From Chlamydia trachomatis (GTDB taxonomy: Bacteria > Chlamydiota > Chlamydiia > Chlamydiales > Rhabdochlamydiaceae), in assembly GCA_945898205.1 (NCBI GenBank), contig CAMDHO010000008.1:1-60177 (forward strand): 60,177 bases of DNA, given 5' to 3'. Both the position numbers and the translations under genes were made by a program. The notes beneath the pieces were generated by a model. That model had not been told where the DNA came from, searched no databases, and worked only from the letters and a program-made list of their open reading frames with translations. Positions 27,803 to 37,156 of the stretch are shown here, in pieces. How positions within the stretch are numbered: the first letter of the stretch is position 1; the number at the start of each line of letters is the position of its first letter.

Positions 27803-28056
27803 AAATCACCTCTTCATTTCACATAATCTTTAATTTAATCGATTTTAATATAATTATCAACTAAAACATTTATAAGATTACTTGCATTTGAAAAAAACAG
27901 AACTAAAAACCATTTAAAAATTACAATATATTTAAATAGCAACTAGATACAAGACTGGAATTCCTTCGACTTAAGAAAGAGCCCACTGTTTTTATTTGAT
28001 TATAAAACTGAGATGTTTATTGGAAAAACACTTTAGATTTCAATCTAAGAAAATGA

Positions 28057-28086
28057 TTGCAAAGGGACTTTACCTCTTGCTATACT
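28057..28086 (+). promoter_or_regulatory. promoter of the Rpn-type gene
   Basis: TTGCAA (28057-28062), 18 bases, then TATACT (28081-28086). The ATG follows 20 bases later with ACAGGAG as ribosome-binding site. A small inverted repeat TTAGATT/AATCTAA lies just upstream (28033-28048) and could be an operator. Confidence 0.5.
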
Positions 28087-28105
28087 AAGATTTACAGGAG
28101 TTTTC

Positions 28106-29056
28106 ATGCTTGGTAAATTTTTAGATCCTAAAAATGATGTGGCCTTTAGAAAAATCTTTGGCAGTGAAAAGAATAAAGATATTTTGATTCATTTTCTCAA
28201 CGATGTCCTTGTTTTTAACGGAAAGAACCCTATTTGTGATGTGACATTTTTAAAAACAATCCAAGACCCTGAAATTGCCTCTAAAAAAACAAGTATCGTA
28301 GATATCTTATGTACAGATGACAAAGGCTGTAACTATATCGTAGAAATGCAAGTTGCGAGCACAACAGGCTTTGAAAAAAGAGCCATGCACTATGCATCTA
28401 AGGCTTATTGCTCTCAAGCAAACATAGGAGATAAGTATCATAATCTTAAAGAAGTCATCTTCCTTGCCATTGCAGACTATGTCATGTTCCCAGAGAAAAA
28501 AAGCTATAAATCAGACCATGTTATTTTAGACAAAGAAACCTATGAACATGACTTAAAGGATTTTTCTTTTACCTTTATCGAACTTCCAAAATTCATAAAA
28601 ACCATAGATGAACTTTCTACTCTAGGAGAAAAATGGTATTATTTTTTTAAGCATGCCGAAGAAACTTCTCCGGATGACTTAAAAAAACTCATAGGGAAGG
28701 ATGAGATTATCGAAAAGGTTTATCAAGAACTTAATCGCTTTTTCTGGAATGAGGAAGAGCTTTTAGCCTACGACCGAGCAGAAAAAGCAAAAAACGATTA
28801 TCTTTCTTCCATGGAAAAGAAATTTATGGATGGAAAAGCTGAGGGAATATCGGAGGAAAGAAGCAAAGCCGAGCAAGAAAAAGCAGCTTTGCAAATAAAA
28901 GCCGAGCAAGAAAAAGCAGCGTTGCAAATAAAAGCAGAGCAAGAGAAATTATCAACTATTAAAGATATGGCGCGCAATCTACTTAAGTCAGGCGTTTCTA
29001 TTTCTATTATTCAGTCTTCTACACAGTTATCCAAAGAAGAGATTGAACGTCTATAG
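28106..29056 (+). CDS. Rpn-family PD-(D/E)XK nuclease (transposase-like)
   Basis: This 316-residue protein matches the Rpn / PDDEXK_2 family. It opens with FLDPKNDVAFRKIFGSEKNK, then has SIVDILCTDDKGCNYIVEMQ, which supplies the D...ExQ catalytic core, and a conserved central RAMHYASKAYCSQ. Rpn proteins of E. coli promote recA-independent recombination and cut DNA. Residues ~255-280 are a tandem repeat of the 11-residue unit AEQEKAALQIK (33 bp at the DNA level from 28868), forming a coiled coil before the short C-terminal helical domain. It ends four bases before the convergent hydrolase gene. Confidence 0.85.
   Translation: MLGKFLDPKNDVAFRKIFGSEKNKDILIHFLNDVLVFNGKNPICDVTFLKTIQDPEIASKKTSIVDILCTDDKGCNYIVEMQVASTTGFEKRAMHYASKAYCSQANIGDKYHNLKEVIFLAIADYVMFPEKKSYKSDHVILDKETYEHDLKDFSFTFIELPKFIKTIDELSTLGEKWYYFFKHAEETSPDDLKKLIGKDEIIEKVYQELNRFFWNEEELLAYDRAEKAKNDYLSSMEKKFMDGKAEGISEERSKAEQEKAALQIKAEQEKAALQIKAEQEKLSTIKDMARNLLKSGVSISIIQSSTQLSKEEIERL
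28868..28950 (+). repeat. 33-bp in-frame tandem repeat
   Basis: Two full and one partial copy of a 33-bp unit code for AEQEKAALQIK in the Rpn-type gene. The copies differ at only one or two bases, so copy number could vary by slippage without breaking the frame. Confidence 0.8.
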
Positions 29057-29060
29057 ATCT

Positions 29061-30269
29061 CTAATTAGCTTTACTTCTGCTCCTATAAACTACTTTTAAA
29101 ACAAGAAAAGCACTCCCCAATAAAAAGAAAGGAAACAAAAGAACATTCTGAATAAAAGGCCAAAAACGACGGCCTAATTCCTCATTAACCTGTTGAGTTT
29201 CTTCAGGAATAATAAAAGCCTCAGGATGGGCTGTATAAGCTGCTGAGTGCACCTGAGAAGAAGAAATACCCTCGACAAAAACTCGATAGATGCGCCAATC
29301 CGGAGCAAAACATCTCCCTACAACGGAACTGATTAAATCGCCTCCTTGAAGATAGACATTTACCTGTGGTTTTTCTTTACTTTTTTCCCAAGAAGCCACT
29401 TCATCAAATGTAACTCCCGGACTATTAAAAGCATGAACGGCTTTTATATACCCCGGATATGTCGCAGCTGTTTGTAAAGATAAACAGCCTCCTAAACTAG
29501 CTCCCATCACTTCTGCTTTACTTCCCTTTTGAGTCTGCTTAGCCAACCATGATTTTATCTTTTCTTTTGCAGACAATTGAAAAGCAAAACTACCCACAGC
29601 TCCATAAGGATTAATATCCGTTAAAAGACTCAGGTAAAAACCCTTATCTGCCGGATATGTCGTTCCTTTAAAAAGAAGTATCGGGGAAACTCCCCCAATT
29701 TTAGGAACCAGTCCATAAGCCATTAAAGGGGATCCTAGCGAATCAGGAGTTAACTCTATCGGATCTACCCGATAGGTTAATGTTGAACCCAAAGGTCCAA
29801 AGGGAAGCTTGATCTCATCCCCTTTTTCTGGAGAAAAAAACGGATAATAAGATAAAAGATTTCGAAGGTAAATATCTCTCATCTTTTTATTGGGGACTTC
29901 TTCTGCAGCGCAGTTTATTTTAGATTGTAGCCAATTACGAGCTGCTTTAAAAAGAGAGGGATCCATCTTCCATAAAAGAGATGGCAAGAAAGAAAAAACT
30001 TCTTTATTGGAAGGAATTTTTTTTTGCCAGCTTGACTCAGCTAAAAGTAAAGAATTGAACATGTCCCCCATTGGATGGTCAATAGGTGGCACAATACATT
30101 TTCCTGGTTCAGAAAGAATAACCTTACTGATCAAAGAAAGCGTTTGATCGAGATCCATCTTTTCTGATCTCTTAAAGACCTCATCCACAATCTTTTCTTG
30201 AGACTTTTTAGAAAAATTCCTAAAACAAGGGTTAGTTAAATTAAAACAATTAAAAATCTCGCACCTCAT
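29061..30269 (-). CDS. alpha/beta-hydrolase (lipase-like) with C-terminal membrane helix
   Basis: The 402 residues include the nucleophile elbow VMGASLGGCLSLQTA, with the catalytic serine in GASLGG. It is preceded by PILLFKGTTYPADKG, and HSAAYTAHPE later may hold the histidine. A hydrophobic C-terminal helix (PFFLLGSAFLVLKVVY) followed by RSRSK suggests a membrane anchor. The family is probably a lipase-like one found in chlamydiae, but I cannot name the substrate. I chose the ATG at 30267-30269 (MRCEIFNCFNL). A frame opening at 30416 would overlap the divergent mutase gene and adds a sequence unlike a domain. Confidence 0.65.
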   Translation of the reverse strand: MRCEIFNCFNLTNPCFRNFSKKSQEKIVDEVFKRSEKMDLDQTLSLISKVILSEPGKCIVPPIDHPMGDMFNSLLLAESSWQKKIPSNKEVFSFLPSLLWKMDPSLFKAARNWLQSKINCAAEEVPNKKMRDIYLRNLLSYYPFFSPEKGDEIKLPFGPLGSTLTYRVDPIELTPDSLGSPLMAYGLVPKIGGVSPILLFKGTTYPADKGFYLSLLTDINPYGAVGSFAFQLSAKEKIKSWLAKQTQKGSKAEVMGASLGGCLSLQTAATYPGYIKAVHAFNSPGVTFDEVASWEKSKEKPQVNVYLQGGDLISSVVGRCFAPDWRIYRVFVEGISSSQVHSAAYTAHPEAFIIPEETQQVNEELGRRFWPFIQNVLLFPFFLLGSAFLVLKVVYRSRSKAN

Positions 30270-30398
30270 AATAAACACCAAATTAATGAAATGAATATAT
30301 ATTATAAATACATCAACAAATAACGTCACCTCTTTTTTTTCTTGTAAATTATATATTTCTTTGTTATGAAAAACAGTTTTTTTAAAAGAGAAAAATTC

Positions 30399-32102
30399 AT
30401 GACATCCTATATACAAAATCGCATTCAGGATTGGCTTAAAAAACCTTTTGACAAAACAACTATAGAAAAGATCGAACAGCTTAAAAAAATAAATCCTAAA
30501 GAACTAGAAGATGCTTTTTATACAGATCTTTCGTTTGGGACCGGGGGGCTTCGAGCTATTATGGGAGTTGGGACCAATCGAATAAATGAATATACCATTC
30601 GAAAAACTACGCAAGGGCTTGCTCAGTATGTAAAAAATCAATTTCCCTCTGACACAAACTGCGTTGTCATTGGCTTCGACTCAAGAAATCACTCGGAAGA
30701 ATTTGCTAAGGAAGCCGCTTCTGTTCTTTCTCATTACGGCATCACTGTATTCCTTTTAAAAGAATTAAGACCCACTCCTTACGTCTCTTTTGCCTGCCTA
30801 TATTTCAAAGCAAAAGCAGCTATTATGATCACAGCCTCTCACAACCCTAAAGAATATAACGGATATAAAGTCTACTGGCAAGATGGCGCTCAAGTCGTAG
30901 ATCCTCATGATCAAGGGATCATCGATGCAATAGATAACATCCCTAATTTTACAGCTCCTTTAATCCCTCAAAATGATCTCATCCATATTGTTGATGACTC
31001 TTTAGACCTTTTTTATCTTAAAGCAATTCATTCACTACAAAATTTTCCTGAAAACAACAAATGCTTTGGTAAAGATTTACGGATTGTTTATACCAGTTTA
31101 CACGGCACAGGAATTACACTAGCTCCTAAAGCACTTAAGGACTGGGGGTTTTCTTCTATATCCTTTGTCGAGTCTCAAATCATTCCAGATGGTGAATTCC
31201 CGACTGTTAGACTTCCTAATCCTGAATATCCAGAAGCCTTAAAACTGGGGGTAGATCTTCTTCAAGAGCTAAACTCAGACATTCTTCTTGCTACAGATCC
31301 TGATGCGGACAGACTAGGGGTTGTAGTCCTTCATAAAGGAAAGCCGATCACCCTCACAGGAAATGAAACAGCCTCTCTTTCTATTGAATACCTATGCAAG
31401 GTTTTTAAAGAGAAAGAAAATGCACCAGCTAACCCCGCGTTTATCACAACCGTTGTTTCTACAGATCTCATTGATATCATTTGCTCTTTTTACCAGATGC
31501 CTTGCTTTAGAGTTCTTACAGGATTTAAATATATCGGAGAAAAAATCCATCAATGGGAACTTGATAAAAGTCATAGCTTTATTTTTGGAGCAGAAGAATC
31601 CTACGGATATCTATTAGGAACTCACTCCCGAGATAAAGATGCCATCGTTAGCTGCTGTCTAATCTCCGAAATCGCTCTTTATTTAAAAAAGCAGGGAAAA
31701 ACTCTAGTTGACTTTTTAGAAGAGATCTATCAAAAATATGGCGTTTTTAGAGAATCTCAAATCTCCATAGCCTTTTCTCCTGGAAAAGAAGGAATGGAGT
31801 CGATGCAAAAAACCATGGTTGGATTAAGAAAAAATCCACCTACACATATTTCAGGAAAAAAAGTCCTTCTACTAGAAGATTATGAAAAAGGAATCCACGA
31901 ACTCCCTCCCTCTGACATGCTTTTTCTAAAGCTTGAAGAGGGATATAAATTAATCATTAGACCCTCTGGAACAGAGCCCAAAATAAAAATATACGGAAGC
32001 ATTCAACTTCCTGATAACGACCCCTTAGAAGAAACTATTAAACAAGCAGATGCACAATTACAAAACCTACTCAATCAATACAAAGCAAAAATACTTGAAT
32101 AA
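30399..32102 (+). CDS. phosphoglucomutase / phosphomannomutase
   Basis: This alpha-D-phosphohexomutase interconverts sugar 1- and 6-phosphates for glycogen or envelope precursors. The ~568 residues carry FGTGGLRAIMGVGTNRIN, the phosphoserine loop ITASHNPKEYNGYKVYW, the metal loop TDPDADRLG, the sugar loop GAEESYGYL and the phosphate loop RPSGTEPKIKIYG. The size fits the larger PgmB-like bacterial class. I chose the ATG at 30399 (MTSYIQNRI), preceded by AGAG; an in-frame ATG at 30366 has no ribosome-binding site. An SDR gene overlaps its 3' end. Confidence 0.9.
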   Translation: MTSYIQNRIQDWLKKPFDKTTIEKIEQLKKINPKELEDAFYTDLSFGTGGLRAIMGVGTNRINEYTIRKTTQGLAQYVKNQFPSDTNCVVIGFDSRNHSEEFAKEAASVLSHYGITVFLLKELRPTPYVSFACLYFKAKAAIMITASHNPKEYNGYKVYWQDGAQVVDPHDQGIIDAIDNIPNFTAPLIPQNDLIHIVDDSLDLFYLKAIHSLQNFPENNKCFGKDLRIVYTSLHGTGITLAPKALKDWGFSSISFVESQIIPDGEFPTVRLPNPEYPEALKLGVDLLQELNSDILLATDPDADRLGVVVLHKGKPITLTGNETASLSIEYLCKVFKEKENAPANPAFITTVVSTDLIDIICSFYQMPCFRVLTGFKYIGEKIHQWELDKSHSFIFGAEESYGYLLGTHSRDKDAIVSCCLISEIALYLKKQGKTLVDFLEEIYQKYGVFRESQISIAFSPGKEGMESMQKTMVGLRKNPPTHISGKKVLLLEDYEKGIHELPPSDMLFLKLEEGYKLIIRPSGTEPKIKIYGSIQLPDNDPLEETIKQADAQLQNLLNQYKAKILE

Positions 32103-32880
32103 TTCACCCCCTCGACTTGCCTTTATTTCTGGAGCAGGGTCCGGACTCGGTAAAGAATTAGCCTTTCAGCTTGCTAAAAGAAAGGTTCCTTTACTGCTTA
32201 GTTCAAAAGATCCTCAAAAATTACAATCTACCAAGGAAAAGCTGCAAACCATGACTTCTGTTATGATTTACCCTGCAGACCTATCTGACCCAAGAGATTT
32301 AGAAGCCCTTCTTAAGGTCATTAAATCCGAAGCTCCGGATCTCATCATCAACAATGCAGGACTTGGACTGTATGGAGATATTCTTTCTTTTTCTTTAGAA
32401 GATCAAATGAATATATTAAAAATTAACGTCGATGCGTTAGTGCAAATTTCCATAGAATCAGCTCGTATCTTGAAAGAAAAAAAAGAACCGGGAGTTATTA
32501 TGAATATCTCCTCTGCCGCAAGCTTTTTTACCTATCCCTCTTTTACTCTTTATGCTGCATCAAAACAATTTGTTAAACAGTTTTCCCTCTCTTTTGATGA
32601 AGAGCTTTCTCCTTATAAAATCCGAGTTCTTACTTGCCTTTTAGGACGCTTTCATAGTGAATTTCGATATAACGCCTCTTCGCATAAAAGTTGCAGCGCT
32701 GATTCTTGGGATAGAATGTCGCTAACTAAAACAGCAGAAAACATTCTAGTTCAAATTGAAAAGAAAAAAAATTATCAAGTTATTGACTGGCGATATAAAC
32801 TCCTTTGTGGAGTTGCTAAGCTAGCTCCTAGACGATGGCTAGCTACTCAATTGAAAAAGGGAGTCGAACCTTATTGCTAA
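32050..32880 (+). CDS. short-chain dehydrogenase/reductase (SDR)
   Basis: This classical SDR has the NAD(P) motif ISGAGSGLGKELAFQLAKR, then NNAGLGLYGD, a catalytic serine in NISSAASFFTYP and the YxxxK pair in LYAASKQFVK. These enzymes oxidise or reduce alcohols and ketones. The frame from the ATG at 32050 overlaps the mutase gene by 53 bp. A TTG at 32095-32097 would start the protein just before the fold and is equally likely; neither has a clear ribosome-binding site. It converges on the PgpH-like gene with overlapping stop codons. The substrate is unknown. Confidence 0.85.
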   Translation: MHNYKTYSINTKQKYLNNSPPRLAFISGAGSGLGKELAFQLAKRKVPLLLSSKDPQKLQSTKEKLQTMTSVMIYPADLSDPRDLEALLKVIKSEAPDLIINNAGLGLYGDILSFSLEDQMNILKINVDALVQISIESARILKEKKEPGVIMNISSAASFFTYPSFTLYAASKQFVKQFSLSFDEELSPYKIRVLTCLLGRFHSEFRYNASSHKSCSADSWDRMSLTKTAENILVQIEKKKNYQVIDWRYKLLCGVAKLAPRRWLATQLKKGVEPYC

Positions 32881-35030
32881 ATTTTAGAAGGATATTTAAC
32901 ACGTAAATGACGAGTAACTAAAAGAGCCTTAACTATTGATTGCTTAACTGTGCTTAACTCTTGGAATGTCAATTGACACTCATCAAACTGCCCATCATCT
33001 GCTTTCTCAGAAACTAATCTATCGACCATTTCTGTTACCGTATCTTCTGTAACCTCATCTAAGCTTCGCGATGCTGCTTCTACGCTATCTGCAATCATTA
33101 CTAAAGCAGATTCTTTTGTATGCGGTTTGGGACCTGGGTATCGGAAAAGTTTACCATTAACTTTAGAAATATCTCCACCCATCTGCTCTATCTGCTTACA
33201 ATAGAAAAAATAAACGAGAGTCGTTCCATGATGCTCTCGAATTATATCAATAAAACTCTCTGGCAAGTTATATTTTTTTCCTAAGATTTCGCCTTCTGTA
33301 ACGTGGGCGATAATAACATGAGCTGACTCTAACGGGGTCAATAGCTGATGAATATTAAATCCCCCTAACTGGTTTTCTGTAAAATAATGAGGATTAAAAA
33401 GCTTGCCAACATCATGATATAATGTTGCCACACGGCAAAAAAGATGGTTGGCTCCAATAGAACGAGCCGCAATTTCTGCAAAATTCCCCACTACAAGAGA
33501 ATGCTGATAGGTGCCTGGAGCTTCTACACTGAGACGCCTTAATAGTTCATTATTAGGGTCCATGAACTCCATCAAAGTCATGTCCGTCATAATCTTAAAA
33601 AGAGTTTCGAAAAGAGGCAATAATCCCACTACAAGAATAGCTGTTACTGTTAAAAAAGCAAAAGATGCCATTAAATCTGAGGCCTGACCTATGCTCCCTA
33701 GATTGTTTTCAATTAGATGAAAAGATATGAGCACGGGAATACAACAAAGCCAAACTTTTCCACACACCTCAAAAACATCTTTTCTCTTATGTAATCTCTT
33801 AGAAAACATAATAGTGCACATGGCTGCAATCAGATTTAAAACCAAGAAATGTTCATATTCAATAGACACTCCTAAGCTAATGATTACAGAAAGAAAAATG
33901 GAGCTAAATAAAGAAATACGCGGGCCTAACAGCACACAAAGAAGCATAGACGCAAAAGGAATAATAAGAGGATAGCGAATCACTTCAATTAAATTATAAG
34001 ACTTATAAAGTAACAGGTACTCTGTTAACTTAGCTAAAACAAGGGTCATGCTCGCTATGACAACTAGCAAAGACAACTTCCTTAAGGACGCAAAGATTTC
34101 TTTATGATAGATGCTTAAGTAAATTCCAGTTAAAAATACAATAATTAGGCCTAACGTAAAACAACCAACAATAGATAGAGGAGTCCCCATGCGATTAGGA
34201 TTTGGTAAAGCTGTTTTCATAGATTGCAACATCATAACATGCTTAGACGTAATTTTTTCTCCTGGTTCTAAAATAAGAGTTCCAGCTTTTACTAACGCAT
34301 ACTGTTCAACAACGCTACCTTGAGCTACTTGCTTTAACTTCTTTTCCAGACTCAAGTCTCTTTGCAACGTCCACTCTTTCTTCTCGAAAAAATCTGAGAT
34401 ATAAGAAACTAAGGGAGTTTGCCTTAACTTAGCTGGAAATACATGGTCTTTTACAGAAGTCCAATAGCCGATCGGGAGAATCTGGGCATTTTCGGATTCT
34501 TGAATCAAAATAAAAAAACTTGGATCGAACTGAATATCGGTTTCTTTTAATTTACGAATTGTTCTTTCGTCTGCAAACCGGGTTTCTAATAAAAATTCTT
34601 CAAAAGATTCGGTAAATTCATAAAATTCTTCAAATGTCGATTGAGGTATTTTCTTTCTCCAACTTTGATTACTTGCTAAAAACTCCTCAAAATCATGACC
34701 GACCTTTACTATCTCTTTACTATCAAATCGATAGACATTCCCAACATCTTGCATAGCTTGCTGTTGTAAAAATGCAGTTTTATCCGCATCGAGAAACTCA
34801 AATTCAGTCTGAGCCACTACATATTGTTTAGAAATCGAATCCGTTTCAATGATGCCAACACGAACTTCTCTCATTTGAAGGAACATAGATAAGCACACAG
34901 TAAATAAAAGGCCTATTAACACACGCCATCCAAGGCCTCTAAAACTCAGTCTTTTTGTACGACTTCCCTGAGAGGAAGAGTCTTTTTCTACCGGATCTTT
35001 AATCTGTGTCAATTGATAACCCACCCTCAT
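32877..35030 (-). CDS. 7TM-HD phosphohydrolase, PgpH-like
   Basis: This 717-residue inner-membrane protein follows the 7TMR-HD layout. It has an N-terminal helix (~30-47), an extracytoplasmic domain (~50-275) and a run of hydrophobic helices (~285-475). A cytoplasmic HD domain follows, with QHSLVVGNFAEIAARSIG, LYHDVGKLFNPHYF and IIREHHGTTLVYFFYCKQ. In PgpH of Firmicutes this domain degrades cyclic di-AMP, and the HD metal residues are intact here. Chlamydiae make c-di-AMP, so this is a candidate for its turnover. It is transcribed towards the SDR gene; the start is close to a GTTATCAATTGACACAG-like AT-rich leader. Confidence 0.85.
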   Translation of the reverse strand: MRVGYQLTQIKDPVEKDSSSQGSRTKRLSFRGLGWRVLIGLLFTVCLSMFLQMREVRVGIIETDSISKQYVVAQTEFEFLDADKTAFLQQQAMQDVGNVYRFDSKEIVKVGHDFEEFLASNQSWRKKIPQSTFEEFYEFTESFEEFLLETRFADERTIRKLKETDIQFDPSFFILIQESENAQILPIGYWTSVKDHVFPAKLRQTPLVSYISDFFEKKEWTLQRDLSLEKKLKQVAQGSVVEQYALVKAGTLILEPGEKITSKHVMMLQSMKTALPNPNRMGTPLSIVGCFTLGLIIVFLTGIYLSIYHKEIFASLRKLSLLVVIASMTLVLAKLTEYLLLYKSYNLIEVIRYPLIIPFASMLLCVLLGPRISLFSSIFLSVIISLGVSIEYEHFLVLNLIAAMCTIMFSKRLHKRKDVFEVCGKVWLCCIPVLISFHLIENNLGSIGQASDLMASFAFLTVTAILVVGLLPLFETLFKIMTDMTLMEFMDPNNELLRRLSVEAPGTYQHSLVVGNFAEIAARSIGANHLFCRVATLYHDVGKLFNPHYFTENQLGGFNIHQLLTPLESAHVIIAHVTEGEILGKKYNLPESFIDIIREHHGTTLVYFFYCKQIEQMGGDISKVNGKLFRYPGPKPHTKESALVMIADSVEAASRSLDEVTEDTVTEMVDRLVSEKADDGQFDECQLTFQELSTVKQSIVKALLVTRHLRVKYPSKI

Positions 35031-35286
35031 TTATCCATATCCCCTCATGTTGCTCCGTCTTTTCTTAAAAAACAAGCCCTCCTCCTCTTTTTTTCTTATA
35101 AAACACGGAATTTACCCACGTCTAATTTGGAATACACTTAAACACCTCTTAAAACAAAAAATTACATCTAGCCAAAATGGGTTTTAGTCTAGCAAAGCCA
35201 TTTTTAAAAAGCATTTAGTGGCTAAAATAGATTCTATTTTCCTATAATTCGTAAAAAAGATCCATTTTCCTATACAAAGGACCCTT
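35031..35286 (+). promoter_or_regulatory. divergent promoter region of pgpH-like gene and dnaX
   Basis: This 256-bp region between divergent genes includes a perfect -10 box TATAAT at 35243-35248, 39 bases before the dnaX ATG. No good -35 box lies at the usual distance. AAAGGACCC precedes the dnaX start. Confidence 0.35.
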
Positions 35287-36717
35287 ATGTCAAAAGACTT
35301 ATCTACTCCCCCCTCTTATCAAGGACTATCTAGAGCCTATAGACCTCAGATGTTTTCTAACGTAATGGGTCAAGATGCGATCATTACCACACTAAAAAAC
35401 GCGATTAGATTAAAAAAAACAGCTCAAGCTTACCTTTTCTGCGGAACAAGAGGAACTGGGAAGACAACTCTTGCTAGAGTTCTTGCTAAGGCCTTAAATT
35501 GCCAAAATCTATCCCCAGACTGTGAACCTTGCAATGAATGCGCCTCTTGCCTTGAAATTTCTCAAGGAAAAAGTCTTAACGTCTTTGAGATCGACGGAGC
35601 CTCCCATCGAGGAATTGATGATATTAGACAACTCAACGAAACCGTTGTTTATGCACCGTCTTCCTCTGGATGCAAAATATTTATCATCGATGAAGCTCAC
35701 ATGCTAACAAAAGAGGCTTTTAATGCTCTTTTAAAAACATTGGAAGAACCACCTCCTAATGTAAAGTTTTTTCTTGCAACAACAGAACCTCATAAAATTC
35801 CCCCTACGATCTTAAGTCGTTGTCAAAGATTTGATCTCCAAAGAATCCCCTCCTCTCAAATCGTACAAAAGCTTATACAAATTGCAAAAGATCAGTCCAT
35901 TACTTATGAAGAAGCTGCTCTTTATCGCCTTGCAAGCCTTTCTGATGGCTCTATGCGCGTGGCTGAGTCTCTTTTAGATCAGATCCTTTGCTTTTCTAAA
36001 GAAAACTTAACAGAAACTCTCATAGCCTCGTCTCTCTCTATTTTACCAACAGATCCTTTTTTTGATTTTGACAGTGCTTTTGAAACCTCAGACCTAACTT
36101 TTGGCTTTCAGTGGGCTTCTTCCATCTTTTCCTCCGGAAAAGATTTATCCTATTTCTTAGACTGCTTACTCGACCACTATAGAAATATTTTAGCAGTGCA
36201 ACTCAAGCTCCCAATTCCCGAGATTCACTCTTCCTTACTTGTTAAGTATAAAACTTCCGCAACTCTTTATACCCAAGAGCAAACACTCTACATTTTAGAT
36301 TATCTTATTCAATGGCATCAACAAACTAGCAAGACACCTTTTAAAAGAATCTCTTTAGAAATGATTCTTCTCCATCTCTTGAAAAGCAAATATAGAGTAT
36401 CTGCCGCAGACCTTATTTGCCGTATAGAAGAAATGCAGCAAGCTGTCCCTATTTCAACTCCAACTAAAAGGATTCAAGAAAAAGAAATTCCTGTAATAGA
36501 GAAAATTGAAACAGTTCTTCCTCCTCAAAAAAAAGATCAATGGGTAGAGCAGGATCTTTTATCACCTCCTGTAGCTCCGGCTCCCCCTCCTATTATGCCC
36601 ATGGAACCGACTCCTTCACAAAAGCAACCAATTAGTAGCAACAATCAAGCTAAGTACGACACTCTGATGCGTTTTGCCTCTGTCGAACTAGAAGGCTTAT
36701 TAACCAAAGAATCTTAA
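35287..36717 (+). CDS. dnaX: DNA polymerase III subunit gamma/tau
   Basis: DnaX is the ATPase of the clamp loader that places the beta clamp on DNA. The 476 residues contain the Walker A CGTRGTGKTTLARV (~52-65), the zinc site formed by C-x8-C-x2-C-x2-C (Cys-rich 70-90), Walker B IFIIDEAHML and the sensor LSRCQRFDL. The C-terminal part after residue ~375 is short, proline-rich and ends soon after, so this is closer to a gamma form than a full tau. It is nine bases upstream of ybaB, the usual dnaX-ybaB pair. Confidence 0.93.
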   Translation: MSKDLSTPPSYQGLSRAYRPQMFSNVMGQDAIITTLKNAIRLKKTAQAYLFCGTRGTGKTTLARVLAKALNCQNLSPDCEPCNECASCLEISQGKSLNVFEIDGASHRGIDDIRQLNETVVYAPSSSGCKIFIIDEAHMLTKEAFNALLKTLEEPPPNVKFFLATTEPHKIPPTILSRCQRFDLQRIPSSQIVQKLIQIAKDQSITYEEAALYRLASLSDGSMRVAESLLDQILCFSKENLTETLIASSLSILPTDPFFDFDSAFETSDLTFGFQWASSIFSSGKDLSYFLDCLLDHYRNILAVQLKLPIPEIHSSLLVKYKTSATLYTQEQTLYILDYLIQWHQQTSKTPFKRISLEMILLHLLKSKYRVSAADLICRIEEMQQAVPISTPTKRIQEKEIPVIEKIETVLPPQKKDQWVEQDLLSPPVAPAPPPIMPMEPTPSQKQPISSNNQAKYDTLMRFASVELEGLLTKES

Positions 36718-36726
36718 GGAGACATA

Positions 36727-37032
36727 ATGGGTAGCGGTTTTAGTAAAATGAAAAAACAAAGACGTCAAATGGAAGAGCAGCTGCAGCTTATGCAAGAGAC
36801 TCTACAAAATAAATCTATAGATGGGGAAAGTGGCAATGGCCTTGTCACGGTGACTCTCGCTGGAGATAAAACATTAAAAAAAATTAAAATTAAACCTGAG
36901 TGTGTAGATCCTCAAGATGTCGAAGGCCTAGAAGACCTTATTCTTGCCGCATTCGAAGATGCCGTAAGAAAATCAGAAGAAGATAGTTCACCACTCCCAG
37001 GCATCCCAGCCGGATTTTCTCTACCTTTCTAG
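36727..37032 (+). CDS. ybaB: nucleoid-associated protein YbaB/EbfC
   Basis: This 101-residue DNA-binding protein of the YbaB/EbfC family forms a tweezer-like dimer. Visible landmarks are the N-terminal helix KMKKQRRQMEEQLQLMQETL, the beta-sheet GNGLVTVTLAGDKTLKKIKI and PECVDPQDVEGLEDLILAA. The Met/Gly/Pro-rich C-terminal tail ends with GIPAGFSLPF. It follows dnaX in the same transcript, as in most bacteria. AAGGAG precedes the ATG. A GC-rich hairpin lies just past the stop. Confidence 0.93.
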   Translation: MGSGFSKMKKQRRQMEEQLQLMQETLQNKSIDGESGNGLVTVTLAGDKTLKKIKIKPECVDPQDVEGLEDLILAAFEDAVRKSEEDSSPLPGIPAGFSLPF

Positions 37033-37156
37033 CAAGACCCGCCTTTAAGGCGGGTACTTCAAAAATAGCAATAAAAAATACTTGACATTTACTTTAATTA
37101 TAAATAACAGCATAATTACAACTATATCAATTATATTAAAAATAATAAAGGTGATT

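Noticed and set aside
27423-27833. 136-codon frame on the plus strand
   Set aside because: It overlaps a minus-strand gene with a clear ribosome-binding site and has none itself.
37037-37055. GC-rich hairpin after ybaB as a terminator
   Set aside because: The stem is perfect (ACCCGCCTT/AAGGCGGGT) but no T-run follows on the plus strand, so I did not call it.
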